This document shows positions 16,572 to 28,527 of a stretch of 35,516 nt of DNA, piece after piece. The stretch's first letter is position 1. Each line of letters opens with the position of its first letter. The stretch is from positions 1 through 35,516 of the forward strand of contig NZ_JTHF01000214.1 in NCBI RefSeq assembly GCF_001043895.1, written 5' to 3'. This DNA comes from Methylobacterium indicum. Lineage in GTDB: Bacteria > Pseudomonadota > Alphaproteobacteria > Rhizobiales > Beijerinckiaceae. The notes under the pieces are model-generated. The model saw only the letters and a list, made by a program, of their open reading frames with translations, ran no database searches and was not told where the DNA came from. A program made the position numbers and the translations under genes.

Positions 16572-17603
16572 TCACGGCCCCGCCCGGTCCGCCGCCAGCC
16601 GCTCGGCGCGGGCCTTCTCCTCCGCGTTGAGCCCGGACACGGCCTGGGTCAGCCAGGCGTCCGAGAGGCCCTGCGCCCGGGCGGCCATGTCCCAGGCCGC
16701 GGCCTCGACGAGGTTCTTCTGGACGCCGCGGCCGCTGGCGTAGAGCCGAGCGACGCGGTTCTGGGCCACCGCGTTGCCCCGGAAGGCGGCGTGGCGGAAG
16801 TAGCGGGCGGCGCGGGCCTCGTCCTTCGCCACGCCCTCGCCGTTGAACAGCAGGATCGAGTACTCGACCTCGCCGGGCAGATCGCCGTTGTCGGCGGCGC
16901 GGCGGAACCACTCTGCCGCCTTGGTCGGATCCTTCGCGGTCCCACGGCCCTGGAGATAGAGCACGCCGAGCGCGTGCTGGGCAGGGGCCAGCTCCTGGTG
17001 GGCGGCCTGGCGCAGGAGATCGACGGCGCGGGTCAGGTCGGCGGGCGCGCCTGTCCCGAGCAGGATCAGGGCGAGGTTGTAGCTCGCGGTCGCGTCGGCC
17101 CGGGCGGCGGCTTTTTCCAGGAGGGCGCGGCCGGCGGCCTGGTCCTTCGGCACGCCCCGGCCCTCGATCTGCATCATGCCGAGCGTCGCCGCGGCATGCG
17201 GATCGCCGAGATTGGCGGCCAGCCGGTACCATTCGGCGGCACGGGCGGGATCCTGGCGCACGCCCAGGCCCTGGCTGTAGAGCTCCGCCAGCAGGGTCAT
17301 GGCGGGAAAATCGGTCTTGTTGGTCTCGAGCCGCTTCGTCGCCTCCTTGAAGGCCGTGACGTAGAAGCCGCGCTGGTAGGCGCCGTAGGCGAGGTCGGCG
17401 TTCGGGTCCTTCGACGGCGCGGGCGGCAGCGAGGCCGCGCCCGGCAGGGTCTTGTTGGGCGCGCCGAAGGTCTGGGTGCCCGGCAAGGTCGGGACCGGCG
17501 TCGTCGCGGTCGGCTTGGCCGCGACCGGTCCGGCCGCGAGGTCAAGGATTGCGAGGCCGGCCGCGCCGAGGAGCGCCGGCGTCGCGAGGCGGAGCATCCG
17601 CAT
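16572..17603 (-). CDS. secreted Sel1-like (SLR/TPR) repeat protein
   Basis: 343 residues. The start at 17603 lies two bases after the stop of the preceding gene. The signal peptide runs from RMLRLATPALLGAAGLAIL to about AGPVAA (residue 30). A Pro/Thr-rich linker with ATTPVPTLPGTQTF follows. About six Sel1 repeats fill residues ~100-320, recognisable by LAELYSQGLGVRQDPARAAEWYRLAA, LGMMQIEGRGVPKD, LGVLYLQGRGTAKDPTKAAEWFRRAA and VARLYASGRGVQKN. Sel1 repeats form alpha-solenoids that bind proteins or cell-wall components, often in the periplasm or envelope. Its partner is unknown. It is tightly packed behind the ThiE-like gene, which suggests one operon. Confidence 0.88.
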   Translation of the reverse strand: MRMLRLATPALLGAAGLAILDLAAGPVAAKPTATTPVPTLPGTQTFGAPNKTLPGAASLPPAPSKDPNADLAYGAYQRGFYVTAFKEATKRLETNKTDFPAMTLLAELYSQGLGVRQDPARAAEWYRLAANLGDPHAAATLGMMQIEGRGVPKDQAAGRALLEKAAARADATASYNLALILLGTGAPADLTRAVDLLRQAAHQELAPAQHALGVLYLQGRGTAKDPTKAAEWFRRAADNGDLPGEVEYSILLFNGEGVAKDEARAARYFRHAAFRGNAVAQNRVARLYASGRGVQKNLVEAAAWDMAARAQGLSDAWLTQAVSGLNAEEKARAERLAADRAGP

Positions 17604-17605
17604 CC

Positions 17606-18319
17606 TCACCCCTCCCCGGCCGGCCGGTCCTGGATCATCCGCTGCACCTCGGCGACCGCGGCCTCGCCCCCCTCCCCGGCCCAGAGCACGGGATCGAGGC
17701 CGATGAACTCGGCCCCCGTGGCGAGGAGGTCCGGCACCGCCGCGAGGTCGCGGGCAAGCGCGATGCAGGGCGTCTCGAAGATCTCGACCCACCAGGTCAG
17801 CCGCGCCACGAGGTCGTCGTGGGCGAGCTTCGCCTCGTCGCCGAACAGGACGTAATCGGCGCCGGCCTCGCCGGCCTCCATGGCGGCGTGCTTGGTGCGC
17901 AGCCGCCCGACCCCGAGGATGCGGCCGTCGCGCAGGCGCTCGCGGAGCGCGCGCAGCGGGCTGTCGCCCTCGTCCTCCTCATCCTCCTCGCCGTCGGCCT
18001 CGGCGGGGATGTCCGATTCCGCCTGGTCCTCCGCCCCGTGATTCGCCGGGACATGGACGCCGTCGGCGCCGCTGCGGGAGGCCACGGTGGCGAGGTCGAT
18101 GCCCCCGCCGCCGGCCAGCACCAGGGCCGCCCCGGCCTCCTGCACCGCGGGCGCCACCGCCTTGACGGCGTTGACGAGGGCGCGCTCCTCGCCGGGCGGC
18201 AGGCGCAGGATCACCGCGGCGACGTCGCCGGCCGCGACCGCGCGCGCCAGGCGATCCTTGAGGTCCGGGCCGGCCTCGGGGGCGGTGAGGAGGATCAGGC
18301 GGGTCTGGGGATCGGCCAT
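17606..18319 (-). CDS. ThiE-like TIM-barrel protein with an acidic insert
   Basis: 237 residues. It resembles thiamine-phosphate synthase in outline: LILLTAPEAG at the N-terminus, SGADGVHVPANHG (83-95), LGVGRLRTKHAAMEAGEAGADYVLFG (135-160) and AEFIGLDPVLW near the end. Several ThiE catalytic features are absent. The QxRxK strand is ILRLPPG, the ND pair before GADGVH is missing, and the SxH motif is replaced by GRLRTKH. An acidic stretch of about 24 residues (96-119, ending EEDEEDEGDS) is inserted in a surface loop. It is unlikely to make thiamine phosphate, and no other thi gene is near. It lies 137 bases after fba, beyond a hairpin terminator, and is packed against the Sel1 gene. Confidence 0.65.
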   Translation of the reverse strand: MADPQTRLILLTAPEAGPDLKDRLARAVAAGDVAAVILRLPPGEERALVNAVKAVAPAVQEAGAALVLAGGGGIDLATVASRSGADGVHVPANHGAEDQAESDIPAEADGEEDEEDEGDSPLRALRERLRDGRILGVGRLRTKHAAMEAGEAGADYVLFGDEAKLAHDDLVARLTWWVEIFETPCIALARDLAAVPDLLATGAEFIGLDPVLWAGEGGEAAVAEVQRMIQDRPAGEG

Positions 18320-18357
18320 CTTCAGTCTGTCGCGAGGGGTCTGGACGGGAGCCGTCG

Positions 18358-18395
18358 AAAACGCGCGGGGCGGACGGCCCGCCGGCCGCCCGCCC
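18358..18395 (-). terminator. rho-independent terminator after fba
   Basis: On the - strand, GGGCGGGCGGCC, GGCG, GGCCGTCCGCCC makes a 12-bp stem with one G-U pair. Then come CGCGCG and TTTT. The T run is six bases from the stem, so the signal is good but not ideal. Some read-through into the ThiE-like gene is possible. Confidence 0.6.
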
Positions 18396-18456
18396 TGCTG
18401 CATGGTCAATGGGGCGGCGATGCGGCGCTCAAGGCCGCCTCACCACCCTGCCTGGA

Positions 18457-19542
18457 TTACTCCGCGGCGGCCTTCGACGGGGCGAAGGACGGGTCGAGCT
18501 TGCCGGCGGCGTAGCGCTTGGCCATCTCGGAGAGCGCGATCGGGCGGATCTTGCCGGCGTTGCCCGCCGTGCCGAACTCCTCGAAGCGCTGCTTGCAGAG
18601 CTTCGTCATCGCGTCCATCGCCGGCTTCAGGTACTTGCGCGGGTCGAACTCGGCCTTGTTCTCCATCAGGATCTTGCGGATCTGGCCGGTCATCGCCATC
18701 CGGTTGTCGGTGTCGATGTTGATCTTGCGCACGCCGTGCTTGATGCCGCGCTGGATTTCCTCGACCGGCACGCCCCAGGTCGGCTTCATCTCGCCGCCAT
18801 ACTGGTTGATGATGTCCTGGAGGTCCTGCGGGACCGACGAGGAGCCGTGCATCACCAGGTGGGTGTTGGGCAGGCGGCGGTGGATCTCCTCGATCACGTT
18901 CATCGCCAGCACCGCGCCGTCGGGCTTGCGGGTGAACTTGTAGGCGCCGTGCGAGGTGCCCATGGCGACCGCGAGCGCGTCGACCTTGGTGGCCGCCACG
19001 AATTTTTCCGCCTCGGCCGGGTCGGTGAGGAGCTGGTCGTGCGACAGGACGCCCTCGGCGCCGTGGCCGTCCTCGGCCTCGCCCTCGCCGCTCTCGAGCG
19101 AGCCGAGCACGCCGAGCTCGCCCTCGACCGAGCAGCCGGCCCAGTGCGCCATCTCGGTCACCTTGCGGGTGATCTCGACGTTGTAATTGTAGTCCGCCGG
19201 GGTCTTGCCGTCGGCCTTCAGCGACCCGTCCATCATCACCGAGGTGAAGCCGTACTGAATCGCGGTGGCGCAGGTCGCCTCGTTGTTCCCGTGATCCAGG
19301 TGCATGCAGACCGGGATGTGGGGATAGATCTCGACGAGGCCGTCGATCAGCTTGGCCAGCACGACGTCGTTGGCATAGGACCGCGCGCCGCGGCTCGCCT
19401 GGAGGATCACCGGCGAGTCGGTGGCATCGGCCGCCGCCATGATGGCGAGGCCCTGCTCCATGTTGTTGATGTTGAAGGCCGGCACCCCGTAGCCGTGCTC
19501 GGCGGCGTGGTCGAGGAGCTGCCTGAGCGTGATGCGCGCCAT
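18457..19542 (-). CDS. fba: class II fructose-bisphosphate aldolase
   Basis: 361 residues, a zinc-dependent aldolase of the Calvin/gluconeogenic type that joins or splits fructose-1,6-bisphosphate. The metal and active-site motifs are visible: [23 protein letters not shown] (zinc His and catalytic Asp), [26 protein letters not shown] (zinc His), [10 protein letters not shown] (zinc His), and [13 protein letters not shown], which holds the substrate phosphate. GGAGG lies about 8 bases before the start. In the 87-base gap to pgk, TATAGT on the - strand (19581-19576) could be a -10 element, so fba may have its own promoter besides read-through from pgk. Confidence 0.97.
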   Translation of the reverse strand: MARITLRQLLDHAAEHGYGVPAFNINNMEQGLAIMAAADATDSPVILQASRGARSYANDVVLAKLIDGLVEIYPHIPVCMHLDHGNNEATCATAIQYGFTSVMMDGSLKADGKTPADYNYNVEITRKVTEMAHWAGCSVEGELGVLGSLESGEGEAEDGHGAEGVLSHDQLLTDPAEAEKFVAATKVDALAVAMGTSHGAYKFTRKPDGAVLAMNVIEEIHRRLPNTHLVMHGSSSVPQDLQDIINQYGGEMKPTWGVPVEEIQRGIKHGVRKINIDTDNRMAMTGQIRKILMENKAEFDPRKYLKPAMDAMTKLCKQRFEEFGTAGNAGKIRPIALSEMAKRYAAGKLDPSFAPSKAAAE

Positions 19543-19629
19543 GTCGAAATCCTCCGAGACTGTCAGTGTTGCCGCACTATAGCGGACGGGTCGGCCGGCG
19601 TCCTAACGCAGCCGACCTGAACGGAACCC

Positions 19630-20832
19630 TCAAGCTTGCCGGCGCAGGGCGTCGACGCCCGGGAGCGGCTTGCCCTCGAGCCATTCGAGGAAGGCGCCGC
19701 CGGCGGTCGAGATGTAGGTGAAGTCCGCCGACACGCCGGCATGGTTGAGCGCCGCCACCGTATCGCCGCCGCCCGCCACCGAGACGAGCTGGCCGGCCTT
19801 GGTGCGCGCCGCCGCGTGGCGGGCCGCCGCCACCGTGCCCTGGTCGAAGGGCGCGATCTCGAAGGCGCCGACGGGGCCGTTCCACACCAGGGTCTTGGCA
19901 TCGTCGATCGCGGCCGAGATCCGGTCGACCGACAGGCCGCCGATGTCGAGGATCATGCCGTTGTCGGGGATCGCGTCGACCCCGTAGGTGTGGTGGGGGG
20001 CGCCGGCCTTGAATTCCTCCGCGACCACGCCGTCGACCGGCAGGATGATGGCGCAGTTCTTTTCCCGTGCCGCCTCGATGATCGCCTGGGCGGTGGAGGC
20101 CAGGTCGCGCTCGCAGAGCGACTTGCCGACGCTAAGGCCGGCGGCGTGCAGGAAGGTGTTGGCCATGCCGCCGCCGATCACCAGGGCGTCGACCTTGGCG
20201 ACGAGGTTCTTCAGGAGATCGATCTTGGTCGAGACCTTGGAGCCGCCGACGATCGCCACCACCGGCCGGGCCGGCGCCTCGAGGCCCTTGGTCAGCGCAT
20301 CGAGCTCGGCCTGCATCAGGCGCCCGGCATAGGCCGGCAGAACGTGGGCGAGGCCTTCCGTCGAGGCGTGCGCCCGGTGGGCGGCGGAAAAGGCCTCGTT
20401 GACGTAGACGTCGCCGTTGGCGGCCAGAGCCTCGACGAAGGCCTTGTCGTTCTTCTCCTCGCCGGCGTGGAAGCGGGTGTTCTCCAGCATCAGGACGTCG
20501 CCGTCCTTCAGCGCCGCCACGGCCGACGCGGCGGTCTCGCCGATGCAATCCTCCGCGAAGGCGACCGGGCGGCCGAGTTCCCTGGCGGTGGCCTCGGCGA
20601 TCGGGCGCAGGGACTCGGCGGCGACCGGCTTGCCCTTCGGGCGGCCGAAATGGGCCAGAAGGATCACCTTGGCGCCGGCCTCGACGAGCTCGTTGAGCGT
20701 CGGCAGCACGCGCTTGATGCGGGTGGCGTCGGTGACGCGGCCCTGGTCCATCGGCACGTTGAAATCGACGCGGACGAGGACGCGCTTGCCCTTCAGGTCG
20801 CCGGCATCGTCGAGGGTACGGAACTGGGTCAT
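19630..20832 (-). CDS. pgk: phosphoglycerate kinase
   Basis: 400 residues, full length. It transfers phosphate between 1,3-bisphosphoglycerate and ADP in glycolysis, or the reverse in carbon fixation and gluconeogenesis. Signatures are [26 protein letters not shown] at the N-terminus (substrate-binding Asp, Asn and Arg), [50 protein letters not shown], and the nucleotide-binding [10 protein letters not shown] plus [12 protein letters not shown] at the C-terminus. It lies between a coiled-coil membrane protein upstream and fba downstream, all on the - strand. AAGGTG precedes the ATG. Confidence 0.97.
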   Translation of the reverse strand: MTQFRTLDDAGDLKGKRVLVRVDFNVPMDQGRVTDATRIKRVLPTLNELVEAGAKVILLAHFGRPKGKPVAAESLRPIAEATARELGRPVAFAEDCIGETAASAVAALKDGDVLMLENTRFHAGEEKNDKAFVEALAANGDVYVNEAFSAAHRAHASTEGLAHVLPAYAGRLMQAELDALTKGLEAPARPVVAIVGGSKVSTKIDLLKNLVAKVDALVIGGGMANTFLHAAGLSVGKSLCERDLASTAQAIIEAAREKNCAIILPVDGVVAEEFKAGAPHHTYGVDAIPDNGMILDIGGLSVDRISAAIDDAKTLVWNGPVGAFEIAPFDQGTVAAARHAAARTKAGQLVSVAGGGDTVAALNHAGVSADFTYISTAGGAFLEWLEGKPLPGVDALRRQA

Positions 20833-20867
20833 CGGCGGGGCACCTTGTGGGGGTGGCGCGGCGCGGA

Positions 20868-21359
20868 TCAGCGCAGCGGGATCAGGGACTGGAGGTTGAG
20901 GCGCTGGGCCACCAGGGTCAGCACCACCGTGAGCACGGCGGTGACGACCGCCGTCAGGATCAGGGCGCCGGCACCCGGCAGGCGGCGGGTACGGTCGGAG
21001 AGCGCCCGGACCTCGGCGCGCAGGGCCGCGAGGTCGGCCTGGCGGGCGGCCTCGTTCATGCGGGCGCCGGCCGCCTCGACCCGGTCCTCGACGCGGGCGA
21101 GCAGGGCCTCGGAGCGGGCGTACTTGTCCTCGATCCGCGAGGCCTTGTCCTCGATGCGGGCGAGCTGGTCGGCGACCTGGCTGGGGAGCGCGACGGCGAG
21201 CCGGGCGGGGGCGCCGGGCTGGGCCTGCGGAGGGACGGGATTCGGCGGGACGGCGGGCACCGCGTTCGGCGGCGCGGCGGCCGGGGTGGGAACCGGTCCC
21301 TGCAGCAGGGCGGCGTCGGCGGCGTTCGCGGGGCGGGTGGAGGGCGCGGCGTCGGTCAT
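20868..21359 (-). CDS. coiled-coil protein with C-terminal membrane segment, between gap and pgk
   Basis: 163 residues. Residues 1-55 are Pro/Ala-rich and probably disordered ([23 protein letters not shown]). Residues ~60-125 are helical with repeated IEDK and VEDR units ([35 protein letters not shown]), suggesting a coiled coil. Residues ~129-152 ([23 protein letters not shown]) form one transmembrane helix, leaving a short C-terminal tail. No enzymatic domain is present. It is separated from gap by two hairpins and from pgk by 35 bases. I do not know its function. Its placement among glycolytic genes may be incidental. Confidence 0.7.
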   Translation of the reverse strand: MTDAAPSTRPANAADAALLQGPVPTPAAAPPNAVPAVPPNPVPPQAQPGAPARLAVALPSQVADQLARIEDKASRIEDKYARSEALLARVEDRVEAAGARMNEAARQADLAALRAEVRALSDRTRRLPGAGALILTAVVTAVLTVVLTLVAQRLNLQSLIPLR

Positions 21360-21396
21360 CGGCGGATCCTCGGGGGCGAATCCTGAAGGACGAAGC

Positions 21397-21457
21397 GGGC
21401 GGCCCCAGGACGGGGCCGCCCGAAAACGAAGGCCGGCCCCCTCCAGGGGAGCCGGCC
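21397..21457 (-). terminator. tandem hairpin terminators after gap
   Basis: On the - strand, directly after gap, GGCCGGCTCCCC, TGGA, GGGGGCCGGCC (21457-21431) is followed by TTCGTTTTCG, a standard terminator. A second perfect 10-bp hairpin, GGGCGGCCCC, GTCCT, GGGGCCGCCC (21421-21397), follows at once but has no clear T run. The pair should largely separate gap transcription from pgk and fba. Confidence 0.75.
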
Positions 21458-21474
21458 CGTCGCGTCGGCCGTGA

Positions 21475-22482
21475 TCAGATGAGCTTCGCCATCGCGATGG
21501 CGGTGTCGGCCATGCGGTTCGAGAAGCCCCACTCGTTGTCGTACCAGGTCAGCACGCGCACGAAGCTGCCGTCCATGACCTTGGTCTGGTCGATGTGGAA
21601 GGTCGACGAATGGGGGTCGTGGTTGAAGTCGATCGAGACGTTCGGGGCCTCGGTGAAGCCGAGCACGCCCTTGAGCGGGCCGTTCGCCGCGGCCTTGATG
21701 GCCTCGTTGATCTCGGCGACCGAGGTGGCGCGCTTGGAGTTGAACTTGAAGTCGACGACCGAGACGTTCGGGGTCGGCACGCGGATCGAGGTGCCGTCGA
21801 GGCGGCCGTTCAGCTCCGGCAGCACCAGGCCGACGGCCTTGGCGGCGCCGGTCGTGGTCGGGATCATCGACAGGGCCGCGGCGCGGGCCCGGTAGAGGTC
21901 CTTGTGCATCTGGTCCAGCGACGGCTGGTCGTTGGTGTAGGAGTGGATCGTGGTCATGAAGCCGCGCTCGATGCCGACGGCGTCGTTGAGCACCTTGGCG
22001 ACCGGGGCGAGGCAGTTGGTGGTGCACGAGGCGTTGGAGACCACCAGGTGGTCGGCCGTCAGCTTGTCGTGGTTCACGCCGTAGACGACCGTGAGGTCGG
22101 CGCCGTCCGCGGGAGCGGACACGAGGACGCGCTTGGCGCCGGCGTCGAGGTGGAGCTTGGCCTTGTCCTTCGAGGTGAAGATGCCGGTGCATTCCATCGC
22201 GATGTCGACGCCGAGCTCGCGGTGGGGCAGCTCGGCCGGGTTCTTGATCGCGGTGACGCGGATGCGCTGGCCGTCGACCACGATGTGGTCGCCCTCGACC
22301 GACACGGTGCCCGGGAACTTGCCGTGGACCGAGTCGAAGCGCAGCAGGTGGGCGTTGGTCTCGACCGGGCCGAGATCGTTGATGGCCACGACCTCGATAT
22401 CGGTGCGGCCGGCTTCCTTGATGGCGCGCAGGACGTTGCGGCCGATGCGTCCGAAGCCGTTGATGGCGACCTTGACCGTCAT
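21475..22482 (-). CDS. gap: type I glyceraldehyde-3-phosphate dehydrogenase
   Basis: 335 residues. It interconverts glyceraldehyde-3-phosphate and 1,3-bisphosphoglycerate. The N-terminal Rossmann motif is [16 protein letters not shown] (residues 4-19), followed by [20 protein letters not shown]. The catalytic [12 protein letters not shown] places Cys153, and the partner His lies in TTIHSYTND. The C-terminal part has [12 protein letters not shown]. Asp36 and Leu37 in the NDL segment are typical of NAD-using or dual enzymes, so cofactor choice is not certain. GGGAGAG precedes the start at 22482. The transcript probably ends at the double hairpin downstream. No transketolase gene lies upstream as in many cbb clusters; a long gene-free stretch is there instead. 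Confidence 0.97.
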   Translation of the reverse strand: MTVKVAINGFGRIGRNVLRAIKEAGRTDIEVVAINDLGPVETNAHLLRFDSVHGKFPGTVSVEGDHIVVDGQRIRVTAIKNPAELPHRELGVDIAMECTGIFTSKDKAKLHLDAGAKRVLVSAPADGADLTVVYGVNHDKLTADHLVVSNASCTTNCLAPVAKVLNDAVGIERGFMTTIHSYTNDQPSLDQMHKDLYRARAAALSMIPTTTGAAKAVGLVLPELNGRLDGTSIRVPTPNVSVVDFKFNSKRATSVAEINEAIKAAANGPLKGVLGFTEAPNVSIDFNHDPHSSTFHIDQTKVMDGSFVRVLTWYDNEWGFSNRMADTAIAMAKLI

Positions 22483-23111
22483 GTGTTCTCTCCCTTGGAA
22501 TGGGCGTGGCGAAGGGGGTGGGGGCGGGCTGCCGCTCGTCGGCGAAGCGCCCCTGGGAGCCGGTCGGCCCCTGCGGCGGGCCGGGCTGCGCGGCGGGCCG
22601 TGGTTGCAGGATTTCGGCCGGCGCGGCGTGCGTGGCTGCTGACGAGAGACCGGCTTCGGCCGGCGAGGCCCGCTGCGCTCGTGGTCCCGCACACGCCTGC
22701 CGTCCCGGTGGGGACGGTACGGGCGGAGAGCACGGGAAGCGTCACGGCAGCTCGTATTCCGTCAATCCGCCGGCGACAGTCGCCCGGCGGGGGCGCGGGC
22801 TTCCTATCATGGTGCCGGGACGTGTCAAACCCAAGCGGAGCCTTGGGGAAAACTGTCCGGACCGGCCGTTCCGATCCGGTCCCGCCGAGCGATGTCGCCG
22901 GATTAAACGGCGCGTTGCTCCGTAGATCCGCGCATCCTCGTCCCTCCCGGCGGCTCCATCGCGATGACGTCTGGCGCGCGACGACGTCGGTGCTCGGCAT
23001 CGTCCGGGGAGACGTTTAACCATGTGAGCGCAAGAAGCGGGGATCGGCCGGAACCGTAACGAAGATTGCGTTCGCCGATCTGTATGCACATGGGTACAGG
23101 TGACGGCAGCC
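22483..23111. other. 629-base gene-free interval between gap and the GGDEF gene
   Basis: Divergent promoter region. Open frames here have random-looking composition and I call no gene. On the - strand a perfect TTGACA (22828-22823) lies about 340 bases before gap. The best -10 at 16-base spacing is only TAGGAA, so a long gap leader is possible but weakly supported. The half nearer gap is very GC-rich. The half near the GGDEF gene is less so (about 23000-23090), consistent with a + strand promoter, though I cannot place its hexamers. No riboswitch or tRNA is recognisable. Confidence 0.5.
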
Positions 23112-24266
23112 ATGCAGATCGATCTCCATACCCTCTACTGCCTGATCGTCGGGACGCTGATCGTCGCCGGTGCGATGACGCTCTGGGAGCGTCAGGCGCA
23201 TCCGCGGCGGGCCCGCGAACTCGCGATCTGGGCCGGCGCCTACCTGGCCTTCGCGGCGGGCCTGGTCATGGCGATGAACCGGTCCGCCCTGCCGGGCGTC
23301 CTCGGGGCGGCGCTCGCCAACCTGCTGATCGTCTCCGGTTACCTGATGGTCCTGCACGGCGTCGGCCATCTCGACGGGCGGGCGCGCCTGCGCCTGCCGC
23401 TGGCCGTGCTGGCCGGCCTCGCGCTCCTGTGGGCCACCCTCGGACCGCGCTTCGCCGGGCCGTTCTGGAACTACCTCGCCTCGCTGCCGATCGCGCTCGC
23501 CTGCGGATTGACCGCCCTGGCGCTGATGCGCAGCCGCACCGCCCGGTCCTTGCGCGCGCGGCAGGTCGCGATCGCGGTGGCGGGCGGCCACGGGCTGTTC
23601 AACCTGGCGCGGGCGGTCCTGACGCCCGTCCTCGTCGCGGCCTACGGCGACGGCCTGCTGCCGGTCCTGGGTAAGGTGACGATGTACGAGGGCGCGTTGT
23701 ACTCGGTGGCCATGCCGATGAGCCTGATCGCGCTGGTGCGCGAGGAAGCCCAGGCCCAGGCCGTCGCGGCGGCGCGCACCGACTACCTCACCGGCGTCGC
23801 CAACCGCCACGGCTTCTTCGAGACCGGAGCGCGCCTCCTCGGCGCGCGGGCACCGGACCGGCCGGTGGCGCTGCTCGCCTTCGATCTCGATCACTTCAAG
23901 GCGATCAACGACCGTCACGGCCATGCCGCGGGCGACGCGGTGCTGCGGCTCTTCGCCGAGACCGCCGGGCGGGTCGCCGGACCGGGGGCGCTGCTCGGCC
24001 GGCTCGGCGGCGAGGAATTCGCCGCCCTGCTGCCCGGGCTCGACGTGGCGGCTGCCCGCCGGGTCGGCGAGGGCATCGCCCGCGCCTTCGCGGCGGCGGC
24101 GACGGATCGCGACGGTCCCGGCATCCCGGCGACGGTCAGCGTCGGCCTCGCCGCGGCGGGGCCCGAGTGCCACGACCTGCCCGCGCTGCTCTCGGCCGCC
24201 GATCGGGCGCTGTACCGGGCGAAGGCCGGCGGGCGGAACCGCCTGGAGGTCGCCGCGGCGGCCTGA
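23112..24266 (+). CDS. membrane-bound diguanylate cyclase (GGDEF)
   Basis: 384 residues. The N-terminal ~210 residues contain about six hydrophobic helices and act as a membrane sensor or anchor domain. The C-terminal GGDEF domain (about 220-380) shows TDYLTGVANRHGF, FDLDHFKAINDRHGHAAGD and an intact GGEEF active site (299-303). It should therefore make cyclic di-GMP from two GTP. The RxxD inhibitory site expected six residues before GGEEF is absent (GPGA instead), so product inhibition is unlikely. I chose the ATG at 23112, with AGGTGA nine bases upstream, over a GTG at 23100. No EAL domain is present. The signal sensed is unknown. Confidence 0.9.
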   Translation: MQIDLHTLYCLIVGTLIVAGAMTLWERQAHPRRARELAIWAGAYLAFAAGLVMAMNRSALPGVLGAALANLLIVSGYLMVLHGVGHLDGRARLRLPLAVLAGLALLWATLGPRFAGPFWNYLASLPIALACGLTALALMRSRTARSLRARQVAIAVAGGHGLFNLARAVLTPVLVAAYGDGLLPVLGKVTMYEGALYSVAMPMSLIALVREEAQAQAVAAARTDYLTGVANRHGFFETGARLLGARAPDRPVALLAFDLDHFKAINDRHGHAAGDAVLRLFAETAGRVAGPGALLGRLGGEEFAALLPGLDVAAARRVGEGIARAFAAAATDRDGPGIPATVSVGLAAAGPECHDLPALLSAADRALYRAKAGGRNRLEVAAAA

Positions 24267-24364
24267 TTGTCCCCAGCCTCGCCCCGCGGATCCGGCACGA
24301 CGATTGCGAGGCACGGCGCGGGCCTTTAGGGTTTTTCCGGATTGTCGCGTTTTCGGAGATCAGC

Positions 24365-24652
24365 ATGACCGCAGCGGTGGAGGAAGCGCTGCGCCGCCTC
24401 GAAGCCTCGGTGGCCCTCCTCGAATCCGCGGTGGCGCGCCGTCTCGACGCGGAGCGCAGCCACAGCGACCTCGAGACCGAACTCGAGATCATGCGCGACG
24501 ACCGCGCCCGGCTCGCCGCGGAACTCGACGGGGCGACGGCGCGCCTCGCCGAGGTGCAATCCGTGACCGAGGACGTGGATCACCGCCTGGGCCGCGCCAT
24601 CGGCACCGTCGAGGGCGTGCTCGGTCGCGCCGGCGAGCGCGGCGAGGCCTGA
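24365..24652 (+). CDS. DUF4164-type coiled-coil protein
   Basis: 95 residues, entirely helical: EEALRRLEASVALLESAVARRLD, then LETELEIMRDDRARLAAELDGATARLAEVQSVTEDVDHRL. Its size, composition and position just ahead of zapA match the DUF4164 proteins of Rhizobiales, whose role is not established. A cell-division link is suggested by the neighbourhood. GGAGAT sits before the ATG at 24365. It contains no cysteine, signal peptide or membrane segment. The frame is open further upstream, but the coding character starts here. Confidence 0.75.
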   Translation: MTAAVEEALRRLEASVALLESAVARRLDAERSHSDLETELEIMRDDRARLAAELDGATARLAEVQSVTEDVDHRLGRAIGTVEGVLGRAGERGEA

Positions 24653-24744
24653 CGCCCTCCCCTGCCGGCCGCCGGCCATCGGTTGCGAACCTCGTCAGCC
24701 CCCGGCCGTTCGCCCGAAGGCGAACCGTTGCCCGAACCGAACCG

Positions 24745-24810
24745 ACGTCCCAACTGGAACCGATGCCCCAACTGGATCCGATGCCCCAGGTGACTCCATG
24801 CCTCAAGTGA
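24745..24810 (+). repeat. imperfect 18-base tandem repeats copying the zapA start region
   Basis: Successive units ACGTCCCAACTGGAACCG (24745), ATGCCCCAACTGGATCCG (24763), ATGCCCCAGGTGACTCC (24781, one base short) and ATGCCTCAAGTGACCGTC (24798, the zapA start itself). Each later unit carries an ATG in a similar setting. Because the third unit is 17 bases long, the ATGs at 24763 and 24781 are out of frame with zapA. They would encode a short peptide (MPQLDPMPQVTPCLK) ending at 24810, just inside zapA. Confidence 0.7.
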
Positions 24811-25178
24811 CCGTCACCATCGCCGGCAAGACCTACCGCATGGCCTGCGGCGAGGGCGAGGAACGCCACCTCGAGGGGCTGGCCGCGAGCTTCGACGCCC
24901 GCATCGGCGACATGCGCAAGGCCTTCGGCGAGATCGGCGACATGCGCCTGCACGTGATGGCGGCGCTGACCCTGGCGGACGAGCTGGCTGAAACGAAGCG
25001 CCGGATGGAGGCGATGGAGCGCGAGACCGCGTCCCTGCGCGAATCCACCGATGCCGGCACCGCCGAACGCGAGGGCGCCGAGGCGCGCCTCGCCGAGACC
25101 GTGCAGCGCACCGCCGAGCGCATCGAGCGCCTGGCCCGGCGGCTCGGGCCGGTGCCCGGGGGATCGCAGGGGGGCTGA
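24798..25178 (+). CDS. zapA: cell division protein ZapA
   Basis: 126 residues. ZapA binds FtsZ and cross-links its filaments at the division site in the cytoplasm. The N-terminal domain PQVTVTIAGKTYRMACGEGEERHLEGLAASFDARIGDMR is typical of the alphaproteobacterial form, followed by GDMRLHVMAALTLADEL. The C-terminal half is a long coiled coil rich in Glu and Arg (MEAMERETASLRES ... ERIERLARRL). I keep the ATG at 24798 because the conserved sequence begins there. The upstream ATG copies are out of frame. It follows the DUF4164 gene, and with minCDE 5 kb away it makes this a division-related neighbourhood. Confidence 0.93.
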   Translation: MPQVTVTIAGKTYRMACGEGEERHLEGLAASFDARIGDMRKAFGEIGDMRLHVMAALTLADELAETKRRMEAMERETASLRESTDAGTAEREGAEARLAETVQRTAERIERLARRLGPVPGGSQGG

Positions 25179-25284
25179 GGCCGGACGCGGCCCCGCCGCG
25201 CCTCGGGCCGACCGGGCCCGCATCGGCGCGACCCGGGCGAGGAGAACCGGAATGTGGGTGCCGCCGACTGGGCGGCATCGTGCC

Positions 25285-25313
25285 GGCGGAGCCGGAACAG
25301 GCCCGGCTCCGCC
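25285..25313. terminator. hairpin between convergent zapA and guaB
   Basis: GGCGGAGCCGG (25285-25295), seven-base loop, CCGGCTCCGCC (25303-25313): an 11-bp perfect stem between two converging genes. Neither strand has a T run after it, so it may act as a bidirectional barrier rather than a classical terminator. A 15-base direct repeat, GCCCGCATCGGCGCG, occurs at 25216 and again at 25314, right beside the guaB stop. Confidence 0.45.
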
Positions 25314-25328
25314 GCCCGCATCGGCGCG

Positions 25329-28523
<3,195 letters not shown>

Positions 28524-28527
<4 letters not shown>

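Noticed and set aside
25179..25328. 6S RNA gene downstream of zapA
   Set aside because: 6S RNA often follows zapA, but only 150 bases remain before the guaB stop. They are taken up by an 11-bp hairpin and a direct repeat, and I could not form the long bulged rod or find the usual neighbour ygfA.
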